From Pseudomonas reinekei (GTDB lineage: Bacteria > Pseudomonadota > Gammaproteobacteria > Pseudomonadales > Pseudomonadaceae), in NCBI RefSeq assembly GCF_001945365.1, contig NZ_MSTQ01000013.1:1-64000 (forward strand): a stretch of 64,000 nt of DNA, in the 5' to 3' direction. Below the pieces are notes generated by a model. The model worked only from the letters and a program-made list of their open reading frames with translations, made no database searches and was not told the DNA's origin. Below are positions 1-9,020 of the stretch, one piece after another. Within the stretch, counting starts at the first letter, position 1; the number at the start of each line of letters is the position of its first letter. Position numbers and translations under genes: made by a program.

Positions 1-290
1 TCTACAGCAGCCTCATTTGCTGTCAAGTGGTTATTTTCAGAAGTTTTCAAGGATTTCCTTAACAACTTCAACCACTTGCGCTTTCGATCTCTCGTCAGCG
101 GGAGGCGAATTCTACAGCGTTACACGCTGCTGTCAACACCTCTTTTTCAACTTCCTTCTGGCTTCGATGACCTGAAGCTACTTGCTGCCGAAAACTGCGT
201 AACTCGTTGTTTACCAAGGAGTTTCCCGTTTCGACTGCGTCGGAAGTGGGGCGAATTATAGACATCTGAAATCTGCCGTCAAGCACTGAT
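1..290. repeat. Degenerate tandem-like intergenic repeat, about three units
   Basis: This gene-free stretch repeats a pattern. The motif TCTACAGC, a short spacer, then GCTGTCAA occurs at 1-26 and again at 111-136. Each later unit is preceded by GCGAAT (105-110 and 251-256). A third, weaker unit (TATAGAC...GCCGTCAAG) starts at 257. Unit lengths of about 110 and 146 bases differ, so this is a degenerate intergenic repeat family and not a simple tandem array. No gene is evident before 418. Confidence 0.45.
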
Positions 291-417
291 TTGGGTTATC
301 TATCAGGATGCGCAAAATCGCAGCTTATATATAGACGCGGCACCAAGTAATGCGCAGTATATTGCTCAACACAACAATAGCGCTCCTGTTTCACCCCACT
401 TTGGACGATGCCTCTCA

Positions 418-1305
418 ATGAATGACCAACCTCGCAGCCTTGCCTCGACCTTGTTCTCGGTCGGCCTGCTAATAATAGCCATGGCATCTATCCAGTCCGG
501 AGCCTCCCTGGCCAAAAGCATGTTTCCCGTTGTTGGTGCCCAAGGAACCACCACTCTGCGCCTGATTTTTGCCAGCGTCATCATGCTGCTGCTCCTGCGC
601 CCATGGCGTGCGAAGCTCACTGCGAAGTCCCTGCGAACCGTCATCGTCTACGGCATGGCCCTGGGCGGCATGAACTTCCTCTTCTATATGTCCTTGCGCA
701 CAGTGCCTCTGGGTATCGCGGTGGCCCTTGAATTCACCGGGCCATTGGCAGTCGCCATTTACGCTTCACGCCGCGCAATCGATTTCCTGTGGATTGCGCT
801 TGCAGCGCTCGGCTTGCTCTTACTGATACCGACGGGTGCAACAACCGCAGGCATCGACCTGGTAGGTGCCGGCTATGCATTGGGCGCTGGGGTATGCTGG
901 GCGCTTTACATTCTGTTTGGGCAAAAGGCCGGTGCCGACAATGGCGTGCAGACCGCCGCATTGGGGGTAATGATTGCCGCCCTGTTCGTAGCACCCATAG
1001 GCATTGTTCATGCTGGAGCCGCGCTGTTGACCCCATCACTGATCCCGATCGCCCTCGGTGTTGCCATTCTGTCCACAGCCCTTCCCTATACGCTGGAGAT
1101 GGTCGCCCTCACCCGTATGCCAGCCAGGACATTCGGAACATTAATGAGCATCGAACCCGCCATTGGTGCGCTATCCGGCTTACTGTTCCTGCAGGAATAC
1201 CTGTCCCTGTCACAGTGGATGGCTATCTTGTGCATCATCCTGGCTTCGGTCGGCGCCACCATGACCATGGGCAGTTCCGCCAAGCCAGCCATTGCGGCGG
1301 ATTGA
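418..1305 (+). CDS. RhtA-like EamA/DMT family exporter
   Basis: A 295-residue integral membrane protein with about ten hydrophobic segments. It matches the drug/metabolite transporter superfamily and resembles E. coli RhtA (threonine/homoserine exporter), most clearly in the N-terminal stretch AMASIQSGASLAKSMFPVVG. Two EamA repeats are visible, about residues 15-140 and 150-280. It should export small amino-acid-like metabolites across the inner membrane, but the substrate cannot be read from sequence. The ATG at 418 begins right at the family start and has only a weak ribosome binding site. It stands alone, followed by a lipoprotein gene on the same strand 166 bases away. Confidence 0.85.
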   Translation: MNDQPRSLASTLFSVGLLIIAMASIQSGASLAKSMFPVVGAQGTTTLRLIFASVIMLLLLRPWRAKLTAKSLRTVIVYGMALGGMNFLFYMSLRTVPLGIAVALEFTGPLAVAIYASRRAIDFLWIALAALGLLLLIPTGATTAGIDLVGAGYALGAGVCWALYILFGQKAGADNGVQTAALGVMIAALFVAPIGIVHAGAALLTPSLIPIALGVAILSTALPYTLEMVALTRMPARTFGTLMSIEPAIGALSGLLFLQEYLSLSQWMAILCIILASVGATMTMGSSAKPAIAAD

Positions 1306-1471
1306 TGCAAGATTTGACGAGGCTCTGGTATTTGCCGCTCATTTAGGCCATGTTTAGCCCGCAATCCGATGTCAGACATGGACTTTTCAAGACAGGGAAA
1401 TCAGCACGCTTCATGCGAAAGCGAATACTGCCAGACCGGGCGTCAGATCCGGGAAAGCAACAAGGACAGCA

Positions 1472-1753
1472 ATGAAACGAATTTTGATTTTGATCGCCGT
1501 ACTTGCGATTGCGGGCTGCGCGGCGACAACGAAGACCCAGGTCAAGCACGGCAGGAAAGGGCTGCATATCAACTGTTCAGGCCTGTCGTCATCCTGGGAT
1601 CAGTGCTACGCCAGTGCCGCCAACTCGTGCGCACCTAAGGGATACAAGGTCATTGCCAAGTCAGGGGATGCCGTAGAGGAACCGGGCGACTATCCGTTTG
1701 GCCTCAATCCAGCGGGTTACACCAGTCGCAGCATGATTGTCATCTGCAAGTAG
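1472..1753 (+). CDS. Small lipoprotein of unknown function
   Basis: A 93-residue protein with a lipoprotein signal: MKR, a hydrophobic core, and lipobox IAGC with the acylated Cys at about residue 16. The mature part is small, polar and Cys-containing (Cys near residues 35, 45, 53 and the penultimate position), which suggests one or two periplasmic disulfides. The first mature residue after Cys is Ala, so Lol sorting to the outer membrane is expected. An AAGGA ribosome site lies just upstream of the ATG. No family was recognised. It converges on the TetR gene with 15 bases between the stop codons. Confidence 0.75.
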   Translation: MKRILILIAVLAIAGCAATTKTQVKHGRKGLHINCSGLSSSWDQCYASAANSCAPKGYKVIAKSGDAVEEPGDYPFGLNPAGYTSRSMIVICK

Positions 1754-1768
1754 ATTGCGGCCTCGTCG

Positions 1769-2329
1769 TCAGGCTCCAGGGCCTGCGATCTGCCGTCCGA
1801 TCTCATCGTAACTGGACTTCAGCACCTTATGCTGAAGCTCCGTAGTGGCCAGCATCCTCGCCACCACCAACGCCCCGATACATTGCGACAGAATGGCCCA
1901 GGCCAAACTGTCGCTCTCCAGCACCTGTGCCCAACTCTCCTGCAACTGACAAATCCAGTGCTCCGCCTGCTGACGAATCGCGATGTCAGAACGCGCGATC
2001 TCGGCGCCCAACGCCGGCAGTGCGCAACCCGTTTCCGGATGTTCGACATGGCACATGCTCAGGTACTGTTTCAGGCACCGCTCAAGCTTGTCGCGATCCT
2101 GCTCGGCCCCCAATCGCTCCAGACTTTGCCTCAATTCACTTTCAACAACTGAAGCAAACAACTCGTCCTTTGAAGAGAAGTGACTGTAGAAAGCCCCGCC
2201 ACTCAAACCGATCGCCTTCATCAAGCCGTCCACACCCACCGTCGAAAACCCGGATCGCTTGGCCGATACCGCACTGCTTTGCAGGAGTTTTTCTCTGGTT
2301 TCCAACTTGTGACTGGCCGAGTAACGCAT
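1769..2329 (-). CDS. TetR family transcriptional regulator
   Basis: A 186-residue TetR-type repressor. The N-terminal helix-turn-helix covers about residues 8-55, with GVDGLMKAIGLSGGAFYSHF as recognition region. The C-terminal ligand domain carries the conserved block ETGCALPALGAEIARSD. I chose the ATG at 2329 over an upstream in-frame start at 2368 because GAGGGAAAGG sits just before it and the fold starts there. It is divergent from the SDR gene at 2422, and an operator-like repeat lies between them. It probably represses the SDR/isomerase pair and itself. The inducer is unknown. Confidence 0.85.
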   Translation of the reverse strand: MRYSASHKLETREKLLQSSAVSAKRSGFSTVGVDGLMKAIGLSGGAFYSHFSSKDELFASVVESELRQSLERLGAEQDRDKLERCLKQYLSMCHVEHPETGCALPALGAEIARSDIAIRQQAEHWICQLQESWAQVLESDSLAWAILSQCIGALVVARMLATTELQHKVLKSSYDEIGRQIAGPGA

Positions 2330-2378
2330 TGCCTTTCCCTCAGGTTTGATCGCCTTGACGCTGATCAAATCGTAGCAT

Positions 2379-2407
2379 AACGTTCGTTTAGTTAACGATC
2401 GTTTACT
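2379..2407. promoter_or_regulatory. Putative TetR operator between the divergent TetR and SDR genes
   Basis: Two 14-base direct repeats, AACGTTCGTTTAGT (2379-2392) and AACGATCGTTTACT (2394-2407), differ at two positions. The second lies inside an 18-base near-palindrome (2390-2407, centre CGATCG, one unpaired position per arm). A weak promoter toward the SDR gene, TTGACG at 2355 and TAACGT at 2378 with 17-base spacing, would be overlapped by it. This placement fits a TetR repressor site controlling both genes. The binding itself is inferred. Confidence 0.55.
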
Positions 2408-2421
2408 AAAGGGATCTACCC

Positions 2422-3150
2422 ATGAATAACAAGAAGGTCGTGCTGGTCGTTGGTGCGGGTGATGCTACCGGTGGCGCCATTGCCAAGCGTTTTGCCCAGG
2501 AAGGATTCGTCGCCTGCGTGACCCGCCGCAGCGCGGACAAACTCCAGCCGCTAGTCGATGCAATCCTGGCCTCCGGCGGCGAAGCCCACGGCTTTGCTTG
2601 CGATGCGCGCAAAGAGGAGGATGTGGTGGCATTGGTCGAGCAGATTGAAAGCGAGATCGGTCCTATCGAGGCGTTTGTCTTCAACATCGGCGCCAATGTG
2701 CCTTGCAGCATTCTGGAAGAAACCGCCCGCAAGTATTTCAAGATCTGGGAAATGGCCTGTTTCTCGGGTTTTCTCAACGCCCGTGAAGTGGCCATTCGCA
2801 TGGCCAAGCGTCAGCGTGGAACGATACTGTTCACCGGCGCAACCGCCGGCATGCGAGGCGCTGCGGGATTTGCCGCGTTCGCCGGCGCCAAACACGGTAT
2901 CCGTGCATTGGCGCAAAGCATGGCCCGTGAGCTGGGGCCGATGAATATTCACGTCGCCCATATCATCGTCGACGGTGCCATCGATACCGACTTCATACGC
3001 GACAGTTTCCCCGAGAAGTACGCAACCAAAGATCAGGACGGCATTCTCAACCCCGAGCACATCGCCGAGAACTACTGGTACCTGCACAGCCAGCCTCGTG
3101 ACGCCTGGACCTTCGAGCTGGACCTGCGCCCCTGGAGCGAACGCTGGTAA
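2422..3150 (+). CDS. SDR family protein with Phe in place of the catalytic Tyr
   Basis: A 242-residue short-chain dehydrogenase/reductase fold. The N-terminal Rossmann motif is LVVGAGDATGGAIAKRF, where the usual TGxxxGxG reads GAGDATGG. NIGAN replaces NNAG. The active-site region reads LFTGATAGMRG then AAFAGAKHG, so the YxxxK motif is FxxxK with the catalytic Tyr replaced by Phe. The fold and cofactor site look intact, but classical proton relay chemistry should be impaired. It probably forms an operon with the isomerase gene 32 bases downstream and faces a TetR repressor. Substrate unknown. Confidence 0.82.
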   Translation: MNNKKVVLVVGAGDATGGAIAKRFAQEGFVACVTRRSADKLQPLVDAILASGGEAHGFACDARKEEDVVALVEQIESEIGPIEAFVFNIGANVPCSILEETARKYFKIWEMACFSGFLNAREVAIRMAKRQRGTILFTGATAGMRGAAGFAAFAGAKHGIRALAQSMARELGPMNIHVAHIIVDGAIDTDFIRDSFPEKYATKDQDGILNPEHIAENYWYLHSQPRDAWTFELDLRPWSERW

Positions 3151-3182
3151 ACCCTCCTCTATAACCACAGAGCGCAACGACC

Positions 3183-3773
3183 ATGAGCAAAACCGTGGAG
3201 TTCTACTTCGACCTGGGCAGCCCCGCCACTTACCTGGCATACACACAGTTACCCAAGATCTGCGAGCAAACCGACAGCCAGCTCCTCTACATCCCGATCC
3301 TGCTTGGCGGAGTCTTCAAAGCCACCGGCAATGCTTCCCCGGCGACTGTTCCAGCCAAGGGTCATTATATGTTTCAAGACCTCGACCGTTTCGCCAAACG
3401 TTATGGCGTGCCGCTGAAGTTCAATCCGCATTTCCCGATCAACACCCTCATGTTGATGCGTGCCGTCACTGCCATGCAGTTGCGCCACCCCGAGCGTTTT
3501 TTGGCATTTATCGACTGTCTGTTCAAAGCGTTATGGGTTGACGGCCGCAGCCTCGATGAACCGGCCACCGTCGGAGCCGTATTGACCCAAAACAACTTCG
3601 ATCCCAATGAAGTGCTGGCCCTGACCGCCGACGAAGAGGTCAAAGCCGCGCTCAAGACCAATACCGAAAAAGCGGTGCAGCGCGGCGTATTTGGTGCCCC
3701 CAGCATGTTTGTGAATAATCAGTTGTTCTTCGGCCAGGATCGACTGGACTTCGTCCTTGAAGCCCTGAGTTAA
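3183..3773 (+). CDS. 2-hydroxychromene-2-carboxylate isomerase family protein (DsbA fold)
   Basis: A 196-residue member of the DsbA-like/HCCA isomerase family, related to kappa-class glutathione transferases. The N-terminus VEFYFDLGSPATYLAY carries the Ser expected for the glutathione-activating position. The helical insert spans about residues 60-150, and the C-terminal GVFGAPSMFVNNQLFFGQDRL carries the cis-Pro loop. Family members isomerise aromatic ring-cleavage intermediates using glutathione, but no naphthalene pathway is nearby, so the real substrate is open. It follows the SDR gene by 32 bases and overlaps the convergent oxidoreductase gene by 4 bases. Confidence 0.85.
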   Translation: MSKTVEFYFDLGSPATYLAYTQLPKICEQTDSQLLYIPILLGGVFKATGNASPATVPAKGHYMFQDLDRFAKRYGVPLKFNPHFPINTLMLMRAVTAMQLRHPERFLAFIDCLFKALWVDGRSLDEPATVGAVLTQNNFDPNEVLALTADEEVKAALKTNTEKAVQRGVFGAPSMFVNNQLFFGQDRLDFVLEALS

Positions 3774-4768
3774 ATCTCGACCACCAACCGCCCCTGCGCT
3801 GTTCCCGATTGCAGCAGTTCATGGGCGGCGTCGGCGGTTTGCAGGGTGAACCGGCGCGGATCGAGAATGGGTTTAACTTTGCCTGCCTCGATCAAACGCG
3901 CCGATTGCCGAAGAATCTCCGCGTGATGTTCAAGCCCCTCGCCCTTCAGCAACGGAAGCAACGTGAATACTCCGGAATAGGTTGCCCCGCGAAATGAAAG
4001 CGGCGCGAGACTGTGCTGCCCCCATCCCAGACAACTCACTACATGGCCGTGATAAACCCGCGCGGCCCTGAATGATGCGTCCAGAACCTCACCGCCCACC
4101 GTGTCATAAACGATATCGAAGCCCGCCCCATCCGTGTGTTCCGCCACATAAGCCTCGACTGAAGACTGGCGGTAATCGATAAACGTTGCCCCCAAATCCT
4201 CTATAACCGCTTGATGGCGCGCAGATCCCGTGGCAAACACCACTGCGCCGAATGCACGGGCGATCTGCACCGCAACATGCCCGACGCCTCCTGCACCACC
4301 GTGAATCAAGACTCTTTGCCCCGCCCGCACCCGCGCCCGATCAACCAACCCTTCCCACGCGGTAATCAGCACCAACGGCAAACCGGCCGCTTCGCGCATG
4401 TCCAGATTGCGCGGTTTATGCGCCAAGAGCCGCGCATCGACCACCGCGTACTCAGCCAGTGACCCCTGAACTCCGCCAATCCCCGTCGCCATCGCATAAA
4501 CCTCATCCCCCGGCGTCCAGCCACTTACTCCCTCCCCCAGCGCTTCCACTGCTCCCGCCAGATCCATGCCCAACACTGCCGGCAAAGGTTGCTGCGCGTG
4601 AGCGGCCTGGCCCGACCGAATCTTCCGGTCCAATGGATTAACCCCGCTGGCCGCTACCCGCACCAGGACCTGTCCCACGCCTGGAGTCGGCCGGGGAATG
4701 GAAGTCAAGCGTAGCGGTGCATCAGCCGAGTCAACAATCAGCGCACGCATGTGCAGTGAGTCAGTCAT
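3770..4768 (-). CDS. Zinc-independent quinone oxidoreductase-like MDR protein
   Basis: A 332-residue medium-chain dehydrogenase/reductase. The N-terminal GroES-like domain is about residues 1-125 (SGVNPLDRKIRSG, PAVLGMDLAGAVEALG). The NADPH Rossmann domain has VLIHGGAGGVGHVAVQIARAFG near residue 150. The Cys cluster for structural zinc is absent, as in QOR/zeta-crystallin types. It likely reduces quinones or alpha,beta-enones with NADPH. The ATG at 4768 is preferred because GGGAG precedes it and upstream in-frame sequence does not resemble the family. It is divergent from the LysR gene, a common regulator-target arrangement. Confidence 0.85.
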   Translation of the reverse strand: MTDSLHMRALIVDSADAPLRLTSIPRPTPGVGQVLVRVAASGVNPLDRKIRSGQAAHAQQPLPAVLGMDLAGAVEALGEGVSGWTPGDEVYAMATGIGGVQGSLAEYAVVDARLLAHKPRNLDMREAAGLPLVLITAWEGLVDRARVRAGQRVLIHGGAGGVGHVAVQIARAFGAVVFATGSARHQAVIEDLGATFIDYRQSSVEAYVAEHTDGAGFDIVYDTVGGEVLDASFRAARVYHGHVVSCLGWGQHSLAPLSFRGATYSGVFTLLPLLKGEGLEHHAEILRQSARLIEAGKVKPILDPRRFTLQTADAAHELLQSGTAQGRLVVEI

Positions 4769-4846
4769 TTCGCATACTCCCGTCAGAGGTGGTTGTAGGA
4801 ATGATCTTCGACCAAACCACTCATGCCGATAAGACGCCAGATCGCT

Positions 4847-4857
4847 ATAGTAACTAT
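4847..4857. promoter_or_regulatory. Possible LysR-type operator in the divergent oxidoreductase/LysR spacer
   Basis: A perfect interrupted palindrome ATAGT-A-ACTAT lies in the 116-base spacer between the two divergent starts. It fits the T-N11-A rule of LysR boxes (T at 4846). It also contains TATAGT, which could be a -10 element for the LysR gene. Binding by the adjacent regulator is inferred from position alone. Confidence 0.4.
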
Positions 4858-4884
4858 GCCCTGACAGCATCAATGAGGCACCTC

Positions 4885-5793
4885 ATGGACAAATTAAACG
4901 CAATGTCGGTTTTCGTGCGTGTGGTCGAACGCGGCAGTTTTTCCGCCGTTGCCCGGGAGATGCACACCAGTCAGCCGACCATCAGCAAAATGCTGCAGGC
5001 ACTGGAAAGGGAGCTGGGCGGCAAACTGATTGCCCGCAGCACCCGAAAGTTATCGCTGACCGATGAAGGCCAGCGCTATTACGAGCAATGCCGGCACATC
5101 CTCGCTGCCGTGGACGCCGCCGAACACAACTTCCAGTCTGGCCGGGAGACCATCGCCGGCCCTCTGCGAATCGGTTCTTCCGTGAGTTTTGGGCGCCTGC
5201 AGATTGCTCCGCGTCTGCCGGCGTTTCTCAGGCGCTATCCCGGGATTCAGGTTGACTTGCAACTCAGTGATCAAAATCAGGATCTGGTCAGTGAAGGTCT
5301 GGACGTCACGCTCAGGATTGGCGCGTTGAACGACAGCGGCCTGATAGCTCGCCACATCGGCACCACCCACCGGATGACCGTGGCGGCACCGCATTACCTG
5401 GCGCAACACGGCGAGCCACGAACGCCGGAAGACCTGCGCGGGCACAACTGCCTGCAGTTCAATCTGCTGACCAGTCAAAACGTGTGGGTTTACAACCATG
5501 GCGCACATCGTCATGAAGTGCGGATCAAGGGCAATGCGCAGAGCAACAACTCCGAAGCGATTCGCGAGTTGGTCCTGGGGGGATTGGGGGTGGCGTTGTC
5601 GCCGGTGTGGCTGTTCAGCGAGGATCTGAAAGCCGGGAGAGTGACAGCGTTGCTGCGTGACTACACCGCGCAGCCGCTGCCGATAAATGCCGTGTCCCCG
5701 GCGAATCGTCGCCAATCGGCCAGGGTCAAAGCCTTTGTCGATTACATGAGTCAGGCGCTGGAAACAGCGCCTGAGCTGCAAGCCATCAAATAG
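4885..5793 (+). CDS. LysR family transcriptional regulator
   Basis: A 302-residue LysR regulator. The winged helix-turn-helix spans about residues 1-60 (FSAVAREMHTSQPTISKMLQALE), and the periplasmic-binding-like effector domain about 90-295 opens with GPLRIGSS. The start at 4885 is chosen because the helix-turn-helix begins immediately and GAGG lies six bases upstream. Longer frames up to 4717 would run into the divergent gene. It probably controls the divergent quinone oxidoreductase. Its stop overlaps the convergent aminopeptidase gene by 8 bases. Confidence 0.88.
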   Translation: MDKLNAMSVFVRVVERGSFSAVAREMHTSQPTISKMLQALERELGGKLIARSTRKLSLTDEGQRYYEQCRHILAAVDAAEHNFQSGRETIAGPLRIGSSVSFGRLQIAPRLPAFLRRYPGIQVDLQLSDQNQDLVSEGLDVTLRIGALNDSGLIARHIGTTHRMTVAAPHYLAQHGEPRTPEDLRGHNCLQFNLLTSQNVWVYNHGAHRHEVRIKGNAQSNNSEAIRELVLGGLGVALSPVWLFSEDLKAGRVTALLRDYTAQPLPINAVSPANRRQSARVKAFVDYMSQALETAPELQAIK

Positions 5794-7594
5794 CCGCGGT
5801 ACGAGTGTTCAGCCACTCAAGGGCCGCGCCGTCGAGCAACGGGCTCAAGCGCTCACGCACTTCGGCGTGGTAGGCATTGAACCATTGTTTTTCCTCTTCA
5901 CTGAGCAACGAGGTTTCCAGGCAACGGGTATCGATCGGGCACAGGGTCAGGGTTTCGAACTTCAGGAACTCACCGAACTCGCTGCTGCCTGCTTCGCGGT
6001 TCATCGCCAGGTTTTCGATGCGCACGCCCCATCGACCCGGACGGTACGTACCTGGCTCGATGGAGGTGATCATGCCCGGCAGCATCGCGGTCTGAGGTGC
6101 CGGAGCGGCCTGGTAGGCAATGACCTGCGGGCCTTCGTGAACATTGAGGAAGTAGCCGACGCCGTGACCGGTGCCGTGCCCGTAATCGACGTTTTCGGCC
6201 CAGATCGGCGCACGTGCGATGGCGTCCAGCAGCGGCGACAGGATGCCTTTCGGAAACTGCGCACGGGACAAGGCAATCACGCCTTTGAGCACGCGGGTGC
6301 AGTCGCGTTTCTGCTCTGCAGTCGGTGTTCCCACCGCGACCATCCGCGTGATGTCGGTGGTACCGCCGAGGTACTGACCACCGGAGTCGATCAGCAACAG
6401 ACCGTCGCCTTCGATCACCGCGTGTTCTTCTTCGGTGGCGTGGTAATGCGGCATGGCGCCGTTGGCGTTGAATGCAGCAATGGTATTGAAGCTCAGCGAC
6501 ACGTAATCCGGACGGCGTTCACGGGCAGCGGTGAGTTTTTCGTCGATGGTCAGCTCTGTGATGCGTTCGCGGCCCAGCGCCGAGTCCAGCCAGGTGAAGA
6601 ATTCGCACAGCGCCGCACCGTCCTGCTCCATGGCCTGACGGATGTGTTCGGCGTCGGCCAGGCTTTTCTGCGACTTGGCCAGCGTCGTCGGGTTCAGACC
6701 TTCGACCAGTTTGACGCCATCGTTCAAGTTATCCAGCAAACCGGCCGTGACGCGCGCCGGATCAACCAGCAGACTTGCACCGGTCGGCACTGCGCGCAGG
6801 GCATCGGCCACTTCGCTGTAATCACGCAAGATCACGCCATCCTGCTCCAGGACCGCGCGCAACTCGGCGTCAACCTTGCTCAGTGCCACAAACAAGGTGG
6901 CCTGTTGTGGGTTGATCAAGGCAAAGGAAACGAATACCGGGTTGAACGAGACATCACCGCCGCGCAAGTTGAACAGCCAGGCGATGTCATCGAGGGTGGC
7001 GATGAAATGCCAATCGGCGCCACGCGCCTGCAGGGTTTCACGCAGTTTGGCGAGTTTTTCGCCACGGCTGACGGTCGCCTGTGGAGGCAGGTGTTGGTAG
7101 ATCGGCGCGTTCGGCAGCGTCGGGCGATCGCTCCAGACTTCGCTGAGCAGGTCGATGTCGGTCCGCAGGCGAGCCCCGCGCTCTTCGAGTTTGCCGCTCA
7201 GAGTACGCGCCGAGGCCACGGCCATCACCGCACCATCGACTGCGACCACGCCGCCTTCCGGGGTTTGCTCGGCGAGCCAGTCCAGCGGGCTCGGCTGGCC
7301 CGGTTGCAGCTTGACCAGTTCGATGCCACTGCCCTTGAGCTCCTTGGTCGCTTGTTCCCAATAACGGCTGTCAGCCCAGACACCCGCGAAATCCGCAGTG
7401 ACGATCAGCGTGCCAACCGAACCGTGAAAACCCGACAACCATTGACGCCCTTGCCAGTAACCCGGCAGATATTCGGACAAATGCGGATCTGCCGACGGCA
7501 CCAGCAAGGCGTGTATGCCCTCCCGACTCATCAGCTCACGGGTATGCGCCAGGCGCTGAGGCACCGATCCTGTAATTGAAACCTGCGTATTCAT
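5786..7594 (-). CDS. Xaa-Pro aminopeptidase (M24, long APP1-type)
   Basis: A 602-residue cytosolic metallopeptidase that removes N-terminal residues preceding proline. Two creatinase-like N-terminal domains occupy about residues 1-310, and the pita-bread M24 domain about 315-535. The dinuclear metal ligands are visible in order: Asp in LLIDSGGQYLGGTTDITR (both Asp), His in GHGTGHGVGYF, Glu in TSIEPGTY, and Glu in RIENLAM. A C-terminal extension matches the long eukaryote-like APP1 type and not the roughly 440-residue PepP. Of two adjacent ATGs, the second (7594) has better spacing from AGGAG. It lies 63 bases downstream of the cysteine desulfurase gene on the same strand. Confidence 0.9.
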   Translation of the reverse strand: MNTQVSITGSVPQRLAHTRELMSREGIHALLVPSADPHLSEYLPGYWQGRQWLSGFHGSVGTLIVTADFAGVWADSRYWEQATKELKGSGIELVKLQPGQPSPLDWLAEQTPEGGVVAVDGAVMAVASARTLSGKLEERGARLRTDIDLLSEVWSDRPTLPNAPIYQHLPPQATVSRGEKLAKLRETLQARGADWHFIATLDDIAWLFNLRGGDVSFNPVFVSFALINPQQATLFVALSKVDAELRAVLEQDGVILRDYSEVADALRAVPTGASLLVDPARVTAGLLDNLNDGVKLVEGLNPTTLAKSQKSLADAEHIRQAMEQDGAALCEFFTWLDSALGRERITELTIDEKLTAARERRPDYVSLSFNTIAAFNANGAMPHYHATEEEHAVIEGDGLLLIDSGGQYLGGTTDITRMVAVGTPTAEQKRDCTRVLKGVIALSRAQFPKGILSPLLDAIARAPIWAENVDYGHGTGHGVGYFLNVHEGPQVIAYQAAPAPQTAMLPGMITSIEPGTYRPGRWGVRIENLAMNREAGSSEFGEFLKFETLTLCPIDTRCLETSLLSEEEKQWFNAYHAEVRERLSPLLDGAALEWLNTRTAAI

Positions 7595-7657
7595 CATGAC
7601 TCCTGCTAACCACTCATCATTATTGTTCAGTGCCGATCCACGCCGGCGCTTTGCGCC

Positions 7658-8815
7658 TTACTGCCAGAATGCCGGGGCACTGGCGCAGGCTGTTTTAATC
7701 AGGTGTACGGCTAGATCGATATCCTGCTCGGTGGTGAAACGTCCCAGGCTCAAGCGAATGGTGCGACTTGCCGAGTGGGCGTCATGCCCCAGCGCCAGCA
7801 GTACGTGGGACGGCGCATTGCTCGCGGAATTGCACGCCGAGGTCGCGGAAAACGCGATCGACGCGAGCAAGGCCGCTGAATTGAACTCGCCTTCACTGAA
7901 AGTCAGGCTCAGGGTGTGCGGTATACGTCGGGTCGGGCTGCCATTGAGGCGCACGCCGGGCATGCCCAGCAATGGATCGAGCAAGCGTTCACGCAGGCGC
8001 ACGATCAAGGCTTTTTCTTCGTCGAACGCAGCCGCGGCCAAGGCGAAGGCCGCGCCCATGGCGGCAATCTGGTGGGTCGCCAGGGTGCCGGAGCGCAGGC
8101 CACCTTCGTGTCCGCCACCGTGGATCTGTGCCAGCAAACGCGGCCGCGCCCGCGGGCCAACGTACAACGCGCCGATGCCTTTGGGGCCGTAGAGCTTGTG
8201 CGCCGAGAACGACATTAAATCCACCGGCCACTCGGCCAGGTCGATCTTCACTTTACCCGCGCCCTGGGCCGCGTCGACATGAAACAACGCGCCGCGCTCG
8301 CGCACCAGGTGGCCGATGGCCGGAATGTCATTGACGGTGCCCAACTCGTTGTTGACCAACATCAGCGACACCAAAAAGGTGTCATCGCGCATGGCATCGC
8401 TGACGGCTTGCGCTGTAATCAGACCGTCGGCGTCCGGCACCAGATAGGTGACCTCGACGCCCGAGTCCTGCAACTGCCGGGCAGTGTCGAGGATCGCCTT
8501 GTGCTCGATTTGACTGGTGATGACGTGACCGCCAGCAACGCCGCGCGCCTGGGCGACGCCCTTGAGGGCCAGGTTGTTGGATTCAGTGGCGCCGGAGGTC
8601 CAGACCATTTGCTCAGCCTCGGCGCCGACCAGTTCGGCGACCTGGCGGCGCGCCTGCTCGACCGTTTGCCGGGCCTGTTGGCCGAACGCGTGGGAGCTGG
8701 AGGCAGGATTGCCGAAGTTGCCGTCAAAGCCCAGACACTCGACCATGACCTGGATGACTCGCTCATCCACCGGGGTGGTGGCGGCGTAGTCGAAATACAG
8801 CGGACGTTTATTCAT
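7658..8815 (-). CDS. Cysteine desulfurase, stand-alone IscS/NifS type
   Basis: A 385-residue PLP-dependent class V aminotransferase-fold enzyme that takes sulfur from L-cysteine as an enzyme persulfide. The N-terminus YFDYAATTPVD, the cofactor-stacking TSQIEHKAI, and Lys in SFSAHKLYGPKG (Schiff base) are present. The catalytic Cys loop reads SATSACNSAS. No iscU, iscA, hscAB or fdx genes are adjacent, so it is outside an isc operon and may serve another sulfur pathway. The start is clear by homology although the ribosome site is weak. It is probably co-transcribed with the aminopeptidase gene. Confidence 0.88.
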   Translation of the reverse strand: MNKRPLYFDYAATTPVDERVIQVMVECLGFDGNFGNPASSSHAFGQQARQTVEQARRQVAELVGAEAEQMVWTSGATESNNLALKGVAQARGVAGGHVITSQIEHKAILDTARQLQDSGVEVTYLVPDADGLITAQAVSDAMRDDTFLVSLMLVNNELGTVNDIPAIGHLVRERGALFHVDAAQGAGKVKIDLAEWPVDLMSFSAHKLYGPKGIGALYVGPRARPRLLAQIHGGGHEGGLRSGTLATHQIAAMGAAFALAAAAFDEEKALIVRLRERLLDPLLGMPGVRLNGSPTRRIPHTLSLTFSEGEFNSAALLASIAFSATSACNSASNAPSHVLLALGHDAHSASRTIRLSLGRFTTEQDIDLAVHLIKTACASAPAFWQ

Positions 8816-9020
8816 AAAAAACTCGCAGAGCGTGTTCCGGGATCAGGAGGCTCGTGACTGCAACGGCGAAACGCAACCTTATGAGCTGCGTCCGGTTTTC
8901 AGAACGTTACCAATACCTGATCGGATGCCGTTAAAGAAGTACAACTTCATTTAAAAGTGCGTAGGAACGCTCCTGAAAAGCGAGCTTAACAGGCATCAGG
9001 CAATCGGTTGAAGCAATGCG

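Noticed and set aside
5867..7579. Open frame of 570 codons opposite the aminopeptidase gene
   Set aside because: Shadow composition, no recognisable motif, while the opposite strand carries all M24 metal ligands.
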